Source: UPXZ01 sp964634605 | GTDB lineage: Bacteria > Bacteroidota > Bacteroidia > Bacteroidales > Paludibacteraceae | Direction: 5' to 3' | Assembly (NCBI GenBank): GCA_964634605.1 | Contig: CAZWLJ010000008.1 | Span: 14,800-78,799, forward strand | DNA length: 64,000 bases | Notes under the pieces: model-generated | The model's database searches: none | What the model was told of the DNA's origin: nothing | Seen by the model: the letters and a program-made list of their open reading frames with translations, nothing else | Shown here: positions 34,739 to 43,493 of the stretch, one piece after another | Numbering within the stretch: the stretch's first letter is position 1 | Layout: the number at the start of each line of letters is the position of its first letter | Made by a program: the position numbers and the translations under genes

Positions 34739-35251
34739 ATGAAAAAACAAAATTTTCTAACTTTAGCAGTTTTTGCTGCTATTTTAGGTATGGTATCCTG
34801 TAATCCGGGTCACAAGGTCAAAGAAGTGTCACTTAAAACTCAGGAAGACAGTTTGAACTATGCACTTGGTGTAATTAACGGAGAAGGAATCAGAACTTCG
34901 TATTTTCAGAACGACTCATCCGACGAAAGTCTTGGAAAAATGCTTGTTGCTTTGGATAAAGCATTCAACAACACCAATAAAGATGAAATGTACAATTACG
35001 GAAATCAGATTGGAGGCATGCTCAAACAGCAGAAATCAGCAGGTTTAATGGGCGATTCAACACTTGTTTTCGATCAAAAACTGATCAGTCAGGGTCTTGT
35101 GAACGGTTTGAAAGGATTTAACGAAGGTATGACTCCCGAACAGGCACAGCAATTTATCCAGACAACGATGATGAAGCTGCAGGAAGCAAAAATGAATCCC
35201 CAACCCAGTGTACAGGTTGATTCGACAGCAGCTGTTTCTGAAAAAAAGTAA
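34739..35251 (+). CDS. FKBP N-terminal-domain-only lipoprotein (copy 1)
   Basis: 170 aa. Lipoprotein signal with Cys in GMVSCNPG (about residue 21). The rest, from EDSLNYALGVINGEGI to TMMKLQEAK, aligns with the FKBP_N dimerisation domain of the neighbouring full-length proteins (shared GGMLKQQKSAGLMGDSTL block), but the protein stops where the FKBP catalytic domain would begin; the stop is followed directly by the next gene, with no trace of a lost domain. It could form heterodimers with the full-length protein encoded 38 bp downstream. A similar pair occurs at 37151-38559. Confidence 0.85.
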   Translation: MKKQNFLTLAVFAAILGMVSCNPGHKVKEVSLKTQEDSLNYALGVINGEGIRTSYFQNDSSDESLGKMLVALDKAFNNTNKDEMYNYGNQIGGMLKQQKSAGLMGDSTLVFDQKLISQGLVNGLKGFNEGMTPEQAQQFIQTTMMKLQEAKMNPQPSVQVDSTAAVSEKK

Positions 35252-35289
35252 ATTTTAATCATCACAACACCATAAAGAATAATTAAAAA

Positions 35290-36168
35290 ATGAAAAGTCA
35301 AAATATATTTTTAGTATTGGCAGCAGTGGCTGTTATAGGCTTCACGGCATGTAACGGCGGAGGAGTATCTACCACGCCAAAAGCACCCAAACTCAGTTCT
35401 CAGATTGACAGCCTGAATTACGCTTTCGGTCTGGCAAACGGTAATGATCTCAAAATGGGCATGTTCCAGAATTCTTCAGATTCAGTTGACAAAAAAATTG
35501 AAGCATTCATGAAAGGACTCAATGAAGGGCTGTCCGGACCTGTAGAAAAAAATCCACAATTCACCGGAGTAGGAAACGAATTCGGAGGCTGGCTCAAACA
35601 GCAGAAAGAAGCAGGACTCATGGGCGACTCGACACTGAAACTCAATTTCGAAATTGTAAAACAAGCTGTTATCAACGGAATAAAAAAATCAAACACTCAG
35701 ATGACAGTTGAGCAGGCTCAGGAATATCTCAATAAAACCATGATGGCTCGTCAGGAAAAAGCAATGCTTGAAAAACACGGTGCAAATAAAGAAGCAGGAG
35801 ATAAATTCCTGGCAGAAAACGGTAAAAAAGCCGGAATTTTAACCACCGCCAGCGGACTTCAGTACGAAATAATTAAAGCCGGAGCCGGAGTAAAACCAGC
35901 TGCATCTGACATGGTAAAGGTTCATTACAAAGGAACACTCCTGGACGGAAAAGAATTCGACAGCTCATACAAGCGTAACGAACCTGCAACATTCGGAGTC
36001 GGACAGGTAATCAAAGGGTGGACAGAAGGACTCCAGTTGATGCCGGTCGGTTCAAAATACAAATTCTACATACCTTACAATCTGGCTTACGGAGCTCAGG
36101 GTACTCCCGACATACCTCCTTTCTCCACTCTTGTTTTCGAAGTAGAATTGCTTGAAATCGTAAAATAA
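35290..36168 (+). CDS. FKBP-type peptidyl-prolyl isomerase lipoprotein (Mip-like)
   Basis: 292 aa. Lipoprotein signal ending FTACNGG, FKBP_N dimerisation domain (~38-165, IDSLNYAFGLANGNDL, WLKQQKEAGLMGDSTL), long linker helix, and a C-terminal FKBP domain with a full set of pocket residues (VHYKGTLLDG, FDSS, ATFGV, QVIKGW, LAYGAQG, FEVELL). It acts in the periplasm or at the outer membrane as a folding helper. It follows the catalytic-domain-less copy 1 by 38 bp. Confidence 0.92.
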   Translation: MKSQNIFLVLAAVAVIGFTACNGGGVSTTPKAPKLSSQIDSLNYAFGLANGNDLKMGMFQNSSDSVDKKIEAFMKGLNEGLSGPVEKNPQFTGVGNEFGGWLKQQKEAGLMGDSTLKLNFEIVKQAVINGIKKSNTQMTVEQAQEYLNKTMMARQEKAMLEKHGANKEAGDKFLAENGKKAGILTTASGLQYEIIKAGAGVKPAASDMVKVHYKGTLLDGKEFDSSYKRNEPATFGVGQVIKGWTEGLQLMPVGSKYKFYIPYNLAYGAQGTPDIPPFSTLVFEVELLEIVK

Positions 36169-36205
36169 AAATAAGCTAAATATATCCCTTTATTTAACTG
36201 TTACA

Positions 36206-37000
36206 ATGAAAAGAATTTCATTTATAGCATTAGCAGCCTTGTTTATAACAGGCTGCTCTTCTGTTAAAAAAGTAGAAACGCTCCCGATGGTGCCTGAAAT
36301 TATTATGACCAACGCCATCGATTCAATGAGTTATGCACTGGGAGTAAATATGGGAACCGATTTTGCAAAAAATCTTGAATCCATACCCGGCGGAAAATCC
36401 AACACGGATTTAATAATCAAAGGATTCTCCCAGGCAATGAAAAAAGATTCCACACTACTTCGTCCCGATGTAGCTCAGGAATACTTCCGCAACTACATAA
36501 CTTCAGTACAAACCAAAGAAAACGAGGCTAAAAAGAGCGAAGGCGAAAAATTCCTTGCCGAAAATAAAGTAAAGCAAGGCATTGCCGTTACTCCGAGCGG
36601 ACTCCAGTACGAAGTGCTTCAGGCTGCTGCCGGACCAAAACCACAGGCTACTGACAAGGTAAAGGTACATTACACCGGAACAACCATAAACGGACAAGTA
36701 TTCGACAGTTCTGTTCAGCGTGGTGAACCCGCTGAATTTGCTCTTAATCAAGTAATACCCGGATGGTCGGAAGGTGTACAACTCATGAACGTGGGTTCAA
36801 AGTACAAATTTTACATTCCATATAATCTTGCCTATGGAGAACAGGGAATACCACAAGCCAATATTCCGCCTTTTGCACCACTGATTTTCGAAGTGGAACT
36901 ACTCGAGATTGTAGCACCCGAGCCAGCTCCTGTGGTAGAAGAGGTAAAACCTGAAACTGTGAAAACAGACGTCAAATCATCAAAACCTAAAAAAAAGTAA
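36206..37000 (+). CDS. FKBP-type peptidyl-prolyl isomerase lipoprotein with basic tail
   Basis: 264 aa. Lipoprotein signal FITGCSS, a shorter FKBP_N region with a different sequence from its neighbours (AIDSMSYALGVNMGTDF, closer to the cytoplasmic protein), and an intact FKBP domain (VHYTGTTING, FDSS, AEFAL, QVIPGW, LAYGEQG, FEVELL). A C-terminal extension of ~30 residues is rich in Pro, Glu, Val and Lys and ends KPKKK. It lies between the two N-only/full-length gene pairs and is followed by a long imperfect hairpin. Confidence 0.92.
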   Translation: MKRISFIALAALFITGCSSVKKVETLPMVPEIIMTNAIDSMSYALGVNMGTDFAKNLESIPGGKSNTDLIIKGFSQAMKKDSTLLRPDVAQEYFRNYITSVQTKENEAKKSEGEKFLAENKVKQGIAVTPSGLQYEVLQAAAGPKPQATDKVKVHYTGTTINGQVFDSSVQRGEPAEFALNQVIPGWSEGVQLMNVGSKYKFYIPYNLAYGEQGIPQANIPPFAPLIFEVELLEIVAPEPAPVVEEVKPETVKTDVKSSKPKKK

Positions 37001-37024
37001 GAAAAATTATTTAATCGATAATTT

Positions 37025-37110
37025 AATCCGATAGTTGAAACAGCAATTTGAGAAAATCTCTTACACGAGTAAATCATTGATTGGTGTACCTTGTTTCAGC
37101 TTATCGGATT
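37025..37110 (+). terminator. Long imperfect inverted repeat inside the FKBP cluster
   Basis: Arms at 37025-37042 (AATCCGATAGTTGAAACA) and 37092-37110 (TGTTTCAG then TTATCGGATT) are complementary except for one or two bases, with about 50 nt between. It may act as a terminator or mRNA-stabilising stem that divides the FKBP cluster into two transcription units; a further inner hairpin is possible. Confidence 0.45.
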
Positions 37111-37150
37111 TTCATCAGACGTTAGTTACTAAAAAAAAATATATAAACAG

Positions 37151-37654
37151 ATGAAAAAACAATATTTACTGCCAATATTTACTGTTATCGCCATGGTACT
37201 TGCTTCGTGCGGTGGTAGTAATGAAGTGAAGAAAGCTAACCTGAAAACCCAGGAAGATAGTTTGAATTATGCTTTGGGTCTGGTTATGAGCGAAGAGATA
37301 TACATGAATGCACTTCAAAATGATTCGTCGGAAAAAACAATTTCACTTTTGGTAAACAAAATTGAAAAATATTATAATGACGAAAACAATAACAAAGTGC
37401 ATAAAATGGGAATTAAGATCGGGAATATGATAAAACAACAAAAAAGCACCGGTCTTTATGGCGATTCTACCCTGGTTTTCAACGATCAACTGTTCGAAAT
37501 GGGAATTATGAAAGGCATTAAAGGCGATACTACCGGGATTACGGCTGCCCAGGCTTTAGTGTATTTCCAGAATACTATCCAGAAAAAACAGACTGAAAGT
37601 AAAATGAAAGCCAATGCAGTTTCTGAATTTCCGGCTGACACCATCAATAATTAA
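37151..37654 (+). CDS. FKBP N-terminal-domain-only lipoprotein (copy 2)
   Basis: 167 aa. Lipoprotein signal MVLASCGGS, then the dimerisation-type domain (LKTQEDSLNYALGLVMSEEI, MIKQQKSTGLYGDSTLVF) and no FKBP domain. It shares with copy 1 the start MKKQ, the LKTQEDSLNYALG block and the NDSSE segment, so both derive from one ancestor by duplication of a two-gene unit. It is followed 32 bp later by a full-length but divergent FKBP protein. Confidence 0.85.
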   Translation: MKKQYLLPIFTVIAMVLASCGGSNEVKKANLKTQEDSLNYALGLVMSEEIYMNALQNDSSEKTISLLVNKIEKYYNDENNNKVHKMGIKIGNMIKQQKSTGLYGDSTLVFNDQLFEMGIMKGIKGDTTGITAAQALVYFQNTIQKKQTESKMKANAVSEFPADTINN

Positions 37655-37686
37655 TAGTTTGTTCAAAAATTAAAAAACAGAAAACA

Positions 37687-38559
37687 ATGAAAAGGCATAA
37701 CATATTTTTCGCTGCAGCCATTGTAAGCATATTGATACTGTCGGCATGTAATAACAGTGAAAACAACAGTACTAAAGAACCGGTTTTGTCGTCAGAAATT
37801 GACAGTTTGAATTATACATACGGAATAGCTTTGGGAAACGATATCAAAATTAATCTGCTGAACAACGATTCGGTTGACGAAATGATCAAAATGTTTACAG
37901 CAAGTATGACAGAAAACTCAAAAGCTGAAGCAGACGAAAAACCGGGTATTTCAGATGTGGCAGTTTACTTTGCCGATTTGATGAAACAACAAAAGGAATC
38001 CGGTTTATTGGGGGATACAGCTCTGACTTTCAACTTCAAATTTGTAAAACAAGGATTGATTAACGGTCTTAATAAATCAGACATACAAATGACTCCACAG
38101 GAGGCAAACGAATACATCAATAAAGTGATGAATGCCCGGGAGGAAGTAAAAATGCTGAATATGTTCGGAGAAAATAAAGAAGAAGGTGAGAGCTATATGG
38201 CAGAAAATGCCGGAAAACCCGGTGTGGTTACTACACCAAGCGGTCTTCAATACGAAGTGATAGTGCCAGGAAACGGTCCTAAACCAACCGATTCTGACGT
38301 TGTGAAGATGAATTATTCAGCTACTTTAATTGATGGTTCCGAGTTTGACAGTACTCAAAAAAGAGGCGAGCCCTCAGTACTTCCTGTCAATCAGGTAATA
38401 CCCGGATGGAAAGAAGGACTCCTGCTGATGCCGGTAGGTTCAAAATATAAATTTTACATTCCACAGAATCTGGCTTTTGGAGCCCGTGGCGCTAGCGGTG
38501 TCGAACCACTGAGTATGGTGATTTATGAAGTTGAACTGCTCGAAATCGTAAAACAGTAA
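37687..38559 (+). CDS. FKBP-type lipoprotein with altered active-site pocket
   Basis: 290 aa. Signal ending LSACNNS, dimerisation domain parallel to the 35290 gene (IDSLNYTYGIALGNDI, LMKQQKESGLLGDTAL), linker and FKBP domain. The pocket differs from the three other FKBP domains here: VHY becomes MNY, ATF becomes SVL (Phe to Leu), LAYG becomes LAFG (loss of the hydroxyl of Tyr82 in FKBP12 numbering), and FEVELL becomes YEVELL. Asp in FDS and Trp in PGW remain. Isomerase activity may be reduced or changed, so it may work mainly as a chaperone. A strong terminator follows. Confidence 0.88.
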   Translation: MKRHNIFFAAAIVSILILSACNNSENNSTKEPVLSSEIDSLNYTYGIALGNDIKINLLNNDSVDEMIKMFTASMTENSKAEADEKPGISDVAVYFADLMKQQKESGLLGDTALTFNFKFVKQGLINGLNKSDIQMTPQEANEYINKVMNAREEVKMLNMFGENKEEGESYMAENAGKPGVVTTPSGLQYEVIVPGNGPKPTDSDVVKMNYSATLIDGSEFDSTQKRGEPSVLPVNQVIPGWKEGLLLMPVGSKYKFYIPQNLAFGARGASGVEPLSMVIYEVELLEIVKQ

Positions 38560-38580
38560 AATTATCCAAAAAAAGATTTT

Positions 38581-38618
38581 AAAAAAACGGGAATAAGACG
38601 ACTATTCCCGTTTTTTTT
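38581..38618 (+). terminator. Terminator of the FKBP cluster
   Basis: ACGGGAATA / TATTCCCGT flanked by A7 and T8, 7-nt loop; 22 nt after the last FKBP stop. Textbook intrinsic terminator. Confidence 0.92.
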
Positions 38619-38707
38619 ATTCATTATATCAATTTGTTCATATTTTACATTAATCGAACTTTTTTTTGAAAAAAGTAAACTAAAATGAAAATAATTTGAA
38701 AAAAAGT

Positions 38708-38737
38708 TTTGTTCGTTGTTGAAAATGTGTATTTTTG
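38708..38737 (+). promoter_or_regulatory. Bacteroidota-type promoter for the AsnC/Lrp gene
   Basis: TTTG (38708-38711), 18 bp, TATTTTTG (38730-38737). This places the transcript start near 38744 and shows that the ATG at 38766, not the upstream in-frame start at 38709, begins the gene. Confidence 0.7.
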
Positions 38738-38765
38738 TTGTCATTATGATAATTCAAGCATAACC

Positions 38766-39221
38766 ATGGAAAAAATAGATAAATTAGACCGTAAAATTTT
38801 ACGGATTATTTCACAAAATGCACGGAAGCCCTTCAAAGATGTAGCTGAAGAATGTGAAGTATCCAGGGCAGCCATACATCAGCGCGTTCAGCGGTTGATA
38901 GATATGGGAGTAATAACCGGTTCAGGATACTCAGTGAATCCCAAAATGCTTGGCTTTCAGCTCTGTGTATATATCGGTATCACGCTCGAAAGAGCATCGA
39001 TGTATAAAGATGTGGTAGCCGCACTCGAGCAAATTCCCGAAGTAGTCGAATCGCACTACACCCTGGGTGCTTATACTATTTTAATAAAAATGTATGCCAA
39101 AAATGACGAACATTTAATGGAGTTGCTTAACGGTAAAATTCAGGAAATACCCGGAGTGGCTACGACCGAAACACTTACTTCGCTCGATCAGAAGATCAGA
39201 AGAACAGTACCTATAGAATAA
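38766..39221 (+). CDS. Lrp/AsnC-family transcriptional regulator
   Basis: 151 aa. N-terminal winged HTH (KLDRKILRIISQNARKPFKDVAEECEVSRAAIHQRVQRL) and C-terminal RAM ligand-binding domain (LCVYIGITLERAS..., GAYTILIKMYAKNDEHL). Feast/famine regulators of this type bind amino acids and form octamers. The target genes cannot be told from the sequence. It is a single-gene unit bounded by terminators on both sides, with a good promoter. Confidence 0.93.
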   Translation: MEKIDKLDRKILRIISQNARKPFKDVAEECEVSRAAIHQRVQRLIDMGVITGSGYSVNPKMLGFQLCVYIGITLERASMYKDVVAALEQIPEVVESHYTLGAYTILIKMYAKNDEHLMELLNGKIQEIPGVATTETLTSLDQKIRRTVPIE

Positions 39222-39268
39222 ATCGGTTCAAACTCCCGACCCTTTTTTCCCTCGTGAATAAATCTTCT

Positions 39269-39299
39269 AAAACCGCTAATTAATTAAAGCGGTTTTTTT
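39269..39299 (+). terminator. Terminator of the AsnC/Lrp gene
   Basis: AAAACCGCT / AGCGGTTTT, 9-bp stem, followed by T's; 48 nt after the stop. Confidence 0.88.
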
Positions 39300-39312
39300 A
39301 CTTTAAAATGAT

Positions 39313-39320
39313 TAACTTTG
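39313..39320 (+). promoter_or_regulatory. Candidate -7 element for trpS
   Basis: TAACTTTG, 100 bp before the trpS ATG and just after the preceding terminator. Confidence 0.5.
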
Positions 39321-39419
39321 TGCCCGAATTCAGAAAAGTCAATTTGTTAATTTACAGATGCAGACTGTAGAATATTTCATCTGAAAAAATAACATCCGGA
39401 CTTCATAACCACACAACCA

Positions 39420-40418
39420 ATGATGAAAACAGTATTAAGCGGAATCCGCCCTACAGGCAATTTACATCTCGGAAATTATTTCGGAGCATTACGCAACTTT
39501 GTGGAAATGCAGCACGAGTACAACTGCTATTTTTTTATAGCTGATTTCCATTCACTCACCACACACCCCACACCCCAAAACATTCAGGGAAATGTGAAAA
39601 GTGTTCTGGCACAATACCTGGCAGCAGGACTTGACCCCGAAAAAGCAACCATTTATGTTCAGAGCGATGTGCCCGAAGTCATTGAACTATACCTGTATCT
39701 GAATATGAATGCTTACGTGGGCGAGCTGGAGCGATGCACCTCATTCAAAGACAAAATCCGTCAGCAGCCGCAAAACGTGAATGCCGGCTTGCTGACCTAT
39801 CCTACGCTGATGGCGGCAGATATACTTATTCATAATGCCGATTACGTTCCGGTAGGGAAAGATCAGGAACAGCATCTGGAGATGGCACGCACGTTTGCTA
39901 ACCGCTTCAACCGTATGTATACTCATGAATACTTCAAGGAACCGCAGGCATTTAACTTCGGGAAAGAACTGGTAAAAATTCCGGGACTGAACGGAGCCGG
40001 TAAAATGGGAAAATCGGAAGGCGAAGACAGTACCATTTTCCTGACTGACACAGCCGCGCAAATTCTGAAAAAAGTAAAACGCGCCGTTACGGATGCCGGT
40101 CCTACCGAACCGAACCAGCCGATGTCAGAGCCGATAGCCAATCTTTTCCAACTGATGAACGTGGTATCGAAACCGGAAACCATCGAATTTTTCCGCGAAA
40201 AATACAACGACTGCAGCATCCGATACGGCGACCTGAAAAAACAGTTGGCAGAAGATATGACGCTCTTTGTCAATCCTTTCCGCGAGCGAATCGAAGAAAT
40301 CATGGCCGATGAAGTTTATTTGAATAAAGTGGCAGCCATGGGCAAGGAAAAAGCCAAAGCCAGCGCCGGAAAAACCATCCGCGATGTAAGGGAGATTATC
40401 GGGTTTAAACCATATTAA
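39420..40418 (+). CDS. trpS: Tryptophan--tRNA ligase
   Basis: 332 aa class I synthetase. HIGH-type motif in PTGNLHLGNYFGALRNF (about residues 11-27), tryptophan site in YPTLMAADILIHNADYVPVGKDQEQHLE, and KMSKS-type motif KMGKSEG near residue 200. Start at the first of two adjacent ATG codons (39420 or 39423). Its 5' leader of up to ~95 nt shows no T-box, as expected in this phylum. A hairpin terminator follows. Confidence 0.96.
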   Translation: MMKTVLSGIRPTGNLHLGNYFGALRNFVEMQHEYNCYFFIADFHSLTTHPTPQNIQGNVKSVLAQYLAAGLDPEKATIYVQSDVPEVIELYLYLNMNAYVGELERCTSFKDKIRQQPQNVNAGLLTYPTLMAADILIHNADYVPVGKDQEQHLEMARTFANRFNRMYTHEYFKEPQAFNFGKELVKIPGLNGAGKMGKSEGEDSTIFLTDTAAQILKKVKRAVTDAGPTEPNQPMSEPIANLFQLMNVVSKPETIEFFREKYNDCSIRYGDLKKQLAEDMTLFVNPFRERIEEIMADEVYLNKVAAMGKEKAKASAGKTIRDVREIIGFKPY

Positions 40419-40461
40419 AAATCCGGTAAAATGATTTTACAGGTCATTTTAGAATATCAGG

Positions 40462-40494
40462 AAAGCGAAAGACAGAAATGTTTTTCGCTTTTTG
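40462..40494 (+). terminator. Terminator after trpS
   Basis: AAAGCGAAA / TTTCGCTTT with a 12-nt loop and further T's; about 45 nt after the stop. A small palindrome GTAAAAT-g-ATTTTAC lies just upstream (40428-40442). Confidence 0.8.
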
Positions 40495-40670
40495 ATTTTT
40501 AAAACAGAACGTTATTACAATAAAGAAGTGTAACATTTCAAATAAGAAAACCATACGGGAATATTTCCACATAAGTTATTCATAAGCAAAGAACTAACTA
40601 TAATTCAGACCAATTTTAATAAAGAAACAAAAAACCGTTTAAAAAGAAAGGCTAACTCAATGATTTTTTG

Positions 40671-40678
40671 TAGCTTTG
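40671..40678 (+). promoter_or_regulatory. Candidate -7 element for the purH-mre operon
   Basis: TAGCTTTG, 25 bp before the chosen purH ATG at 40703. It argues against the in-frame start at 40676, which would lie within the promoter. Confidence 0.6.
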
Positions 40679-40702
40679 CATTCCGAAAAAGACTTACAGA
40701 AA

Positions 40703-42223
40703 ATGGTTAAAAAGCAGATTAAACGGGCGCTGATTTCCGTTTATCACAAGGAAAAACTGGACTTGATCATCAGTAAACTGCATGAAGAAGGAGTCACATT
40801 CCTTTCGACAGGAGGTACTAAAACCTTCATCGAATCGCTGGGCGTATCTTGCGATGCGGTGGAAGACCTTACAGGTTATCCATCCATACTGGGCGGACGT
40901 GTTAAAACGCTGCACCCGAAAGTGTTTGGTGGTATTCTTTCGCGCCGTGATGTGGAAAACGACAGCAAACAGCTTTCAGAGTACGAAATACCCGAAATTG
41001 ACCTGGTGATTGTTGATTTGTACCCGTTTGAAGCCACTGTAGCTGCCGGAGCTGATGAAAAGAATGTGATCGAAAAAATTGATATCGGCGGTATTTCGCT
41101 GATACGCGCTGCTGCCAAGAATTTTAAAGATGTTGTCATTCTGGCCTCACAGGATCAGTACATGCCATTTCTGGAGTTGATTAATCAAAACGGAGCAGAA
41201 ACCACTCTGGAAGAGCGCCGCTGGTTTGCCAAAGAAGCTTTTGCTGTATCATCGCAATATGATTCTGCCATATTCAACTACTTCGACGGAGATGATGCAA
41301 GTGCTTTCCGCTTTACGGCCAATGGTTCAAAATCTCTCCGATACGGCGAAAATCCGCACCAGAAAGGATTTTTCTTCGGCAAATTCGACGAAATGTTCGA
41401 ACAGTTGCATGGTAAGGAAATCTCATACAACAATTTGCTCGACATTGATGCTGCCGTCAACCTGATAAATGATTTCGAGGACATTACCTTTGCCATTCTG
41501 AAGCACAACAATGCATGTGGACTGGCTTCGCGCGACGAACTCAGGGAAGCCTGGGAAGATGCACTGGCCGGTGATCCGGTTTCGGCATTCGGAGGGGTGC
41601 TGATTACCAATGCCATCGTGGACAAGGAAACAGCCGAAGAGATTAACAAACTCTTTTTCGAAGTGATTATAGCTCCTGATTACGACCTGGACGCACTGGA
41701 AATACTGACACAAAAGAAAAACCGAATCATTCTGGTGCTCGAAAATAATAAAGTACCTCAAAAACAATTCCGTTCGGCACTGAATGGCGTCCTTGTACAG
41801 GAAAGAGACACCTATCAGGAAACCGAAGAGGAACTGAAAACGGTAACTGAAAAAGAGCCTGACGATGACGAAATCGAAGATTTGCTTTTTGCCAACAAAA
41901 TAGTAAAACATTCCAAATCCAACGCGATAGTTTTAGCTAAAGACAAACAGATGATAGCCAGCGGAGTCGGACAGACCTCACGCGTCGATGCGCTGAAACA
42001 GGCCATCGAAAAAGCCAGATCGTTTGACTTTGATCTGAACGGAGCCGTGATGGCATCGGATGCATTTTTCCCGTTCAACGACTGTGTGGAAATTGCTGCT
42101 GATGCTGGTATTACCGCAATCATTCAGCCGGGAGGATCGGTGAGGGATAACGAAAGCGTAGATATGGCCAATCAGAAAGGAGTAGCCATGGTTACTACCG
42201 GAATCAGGCACTTCAAACATTAA
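40703..42223 (+). CDS. purH: Bifunctional AICAR transformylase / IMP cyclohydrolase
   Basis: 506 aa from ATG 40703. The N-terminal IMP cyclohydrolase/MGS-like domain (LISVYHKEKLDLIISKL, FLSTGGTKTFIE, GRVKTLHPKVFGG) is followed by the AICAR transformylase domain (LRYGENPHQKGFFFG, KHNNACGLASRDELREAW, DPVSAFGGVL, NAIVLAKDKQ, ASDAFFPFNDCVEIAADAG, IQPGGSVRDNE) and ends with TGIRHFKH. It carries out the last two steps of IMP synthesis. It sits 98 bp upstream of mreB, an arrangement also found in other Bacteroidales. Confidence 0.97.
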   Translation: MVKKQIKRALISVYHKEKLDLIISKLHEEGVTFLSTGGTKTFIESLGVSCDAVEDLTGYPSILGGRVKTLHPKVFGGILSRRDVENDSKQLSEYEIPEIDLVIVDLYPFEATVAAGADEKNVIEKIDIGGISLIRAAAKNFKDVVILASQDQYMPFLELINQNGAETTLEERRWFAKEAFAVSSQYDSAIFNYFDGDDASAFRFTANGSKSLRYGENPHQKGFFFGKFDEMFEQLHGKEISYNNLLDIDAAVNLINDFEDITFAILKHNNACGLASRDELREAWEDALAGDPVSAFGGVLITNAIVDKETAEEINKLFFEVIIAPDYDLDALEILTQKKNRIILVLENNKVPQKQFRSALNGVLVQERDTYQETEEELKTVTEKEPDDDEIEDLLFANKIVKHSKSNAIVLAKDKQMIASGVGQTSRVDALKQAIEKARSFDFDLNGAVMASDAFFPFNDCVEIAADAGITAIIQPGGSVRDNESVDMANQKGVAMVTTGIRHFKH

Positions 42224-42320
42224 TTCAAAAGAAAAAACAGAAATAAATAAATGTATAAAATGAATTTGAAACACGAATACCCAAATCGCAGATTCAAATT
42301 CGTAAATCAAAAATAAGAAT

Positions 42321-43340
42321 ATGGGACTTTTTTCATTTACACAGGAGATAGCCATGGACCTGGGCACGGCTAACACGATAATAATTCAGGATGATAAAAT
42401 AGTAGTGGATGAACCCTCGGTAGTGGCACTTGACAAACGTACCGACAAATTAATAGCCATCGGTGAGAAAGCGCGTCAGATGCAGGGTAAGGAAAATGAA
42501 GGAATCCGTACCGTAAGGCCTCTGCGTGATGGTGTGATAGCCGATTTCTACGCATGCGAGCTGATGATGCGCGGCATGATTAAGATGATACCACAGAAAA
42601 GCCGTCTTTTCTCACCAACGCTGAAGATGGTGGTTTGCATTCCTTCGGGAAGCACCGAGGTTGAAATCCGTGCGGTACGTGACTCTTCTGAACATGCCGG
42701 TGGACGCGATATTTACATGATCTACGAACCCATGGCTGCTGCTATCGGTATCGGTATCGATGTGGAAGCACCTAATGGATGTATGATTGTTGATATCGGT
42801 GGAGGAACGACCGAAATTGCAGTGATTTCGCTGGGCGGAATCGTTTCAAACAAGTCAATCCGTATTGCCGGTGATGACCTCACCGCTGATATCATGGAGT
42901 ATATGGGACGTATGCACAATATCAAGGTGGGTGAACGTACTGCTGAGATGATTAAGATTAATGTAGGTGCGGCACTTACCGACCTCGAAGATGCTCCCGA
43001 AGATTACGTGGTTCACGGACCGAACCGAATGACGGCTCTGCCTATGGAAGTTCCGGTTTCGTATCAGGAAATTGCCCATTGCCTCGAAAAATCAGTATCG
43101 AAGATTGAAGCAGCTGTATTGAGCGCACTCGAACAAACTCCGCCCGAATTGTATTCGGATATTGTGAAGAGCGGTGTATATCTGGCCGGAGGCGGTGCTT
43201 TGCTGCGCGGACTCGACAAGCGACTGACAGATAAATTGAATATAAAATTCCACGTGGCTGAAGACCCTCTTCATGCCGTTGCTCGTGGTACGGGTATCGC
43301 TTTGAAGAATGTTGATAAATATCCGTTCCTGATGAGATAG
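42321..43340 (+). CDS. mreB: Rod-shape-determining actin homologue MreB
   Basis: 339 aa. Actin-fold ATP-binding motifs: phosphate 1 MDLGTANTIII, phosphate 2 MIVDIGGGTTEIAVIS, adenosine motif GVYLAGGGALLRGLD, and the MYDEPMAAAIGIG-like segment (IYEPMAAAIGIGIDV). It forms membrane-bound filaments that guide the elongation complex. It is followed by a hairpin with a T-run before mreC, so MreB may be made in excess of the downstream proteins. Confidence 0.97.
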   Translation: MGLFSFTQEIAMDLGTANTIIIQDDKIVVDEPSVVALDKRTDKLIAIGEKARQMQGKENEGIRTVRPLRDGVIADFYACELMMRGMIKMIPQKSRLFSPTLKMVVCIPSGSTEVEIRAVRDSSEHAGGRDIYMIYEPMAAAIGIGIDVEAPNGCMIVDIGGGTTEIAVISLGGIVSNKSIRIAGDDLTADIMEYMGRMHNIKVGERTAEMIKINVGAALTDLEDAPEDYVVHGPNRMTALPMEVPVSYQEIAHCLEKSVSKIEAAVLSALEQTPPELYSDIVKSGVYLAGGGALLRGLDKRLTDKLNIKFHVAEDPLHAVARGTGIALKNVDKYPFLMR

Positions 43341-43426
43341 TGTCAGGTGAAACTACGGGAAAGGGATATTCTACTGTAAATTATCAGCAAATACTTTCTT
43401 CACGTTACAATTCATTTTAATTAAAG

Positions 43427-43467
43427 CACACGAAGCATCTGGTACTTACATTTCTTCGTGTGTTTTT
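43427..43467 (+). terminator. Terminator/attenuator between mreB and mreC
   Basis: CACACGAAG (43427-43435) pairs with CTTCGTGTG (43454-43462), followed by TTTTTAT. It lies 87 nt after the mreB stop and 27 nt before the likely mreC start. Confidence 0.75.
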
Positions 43468-43493
43468 ATAATTTAGTTATACGCTTTCGCATT

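Noticed and set aside
38709..38765. Longer N-terminus for the AsnC/Lrp gene
   Set aside because: This stretch overlaps the promoter -33 and -7 boxes and does not resemble the family N-terminus.
41423..41911. 162-codon antisense ORF in purH
   Set aside because: Shadow of a highly conserved enzyme gene; Phe-rich composition.
43252..43261. TTCCACGTGG in mreB as a third parS site
   Set aside because: Only half of the palindrome is present and it is inside a conserved coding sequence.
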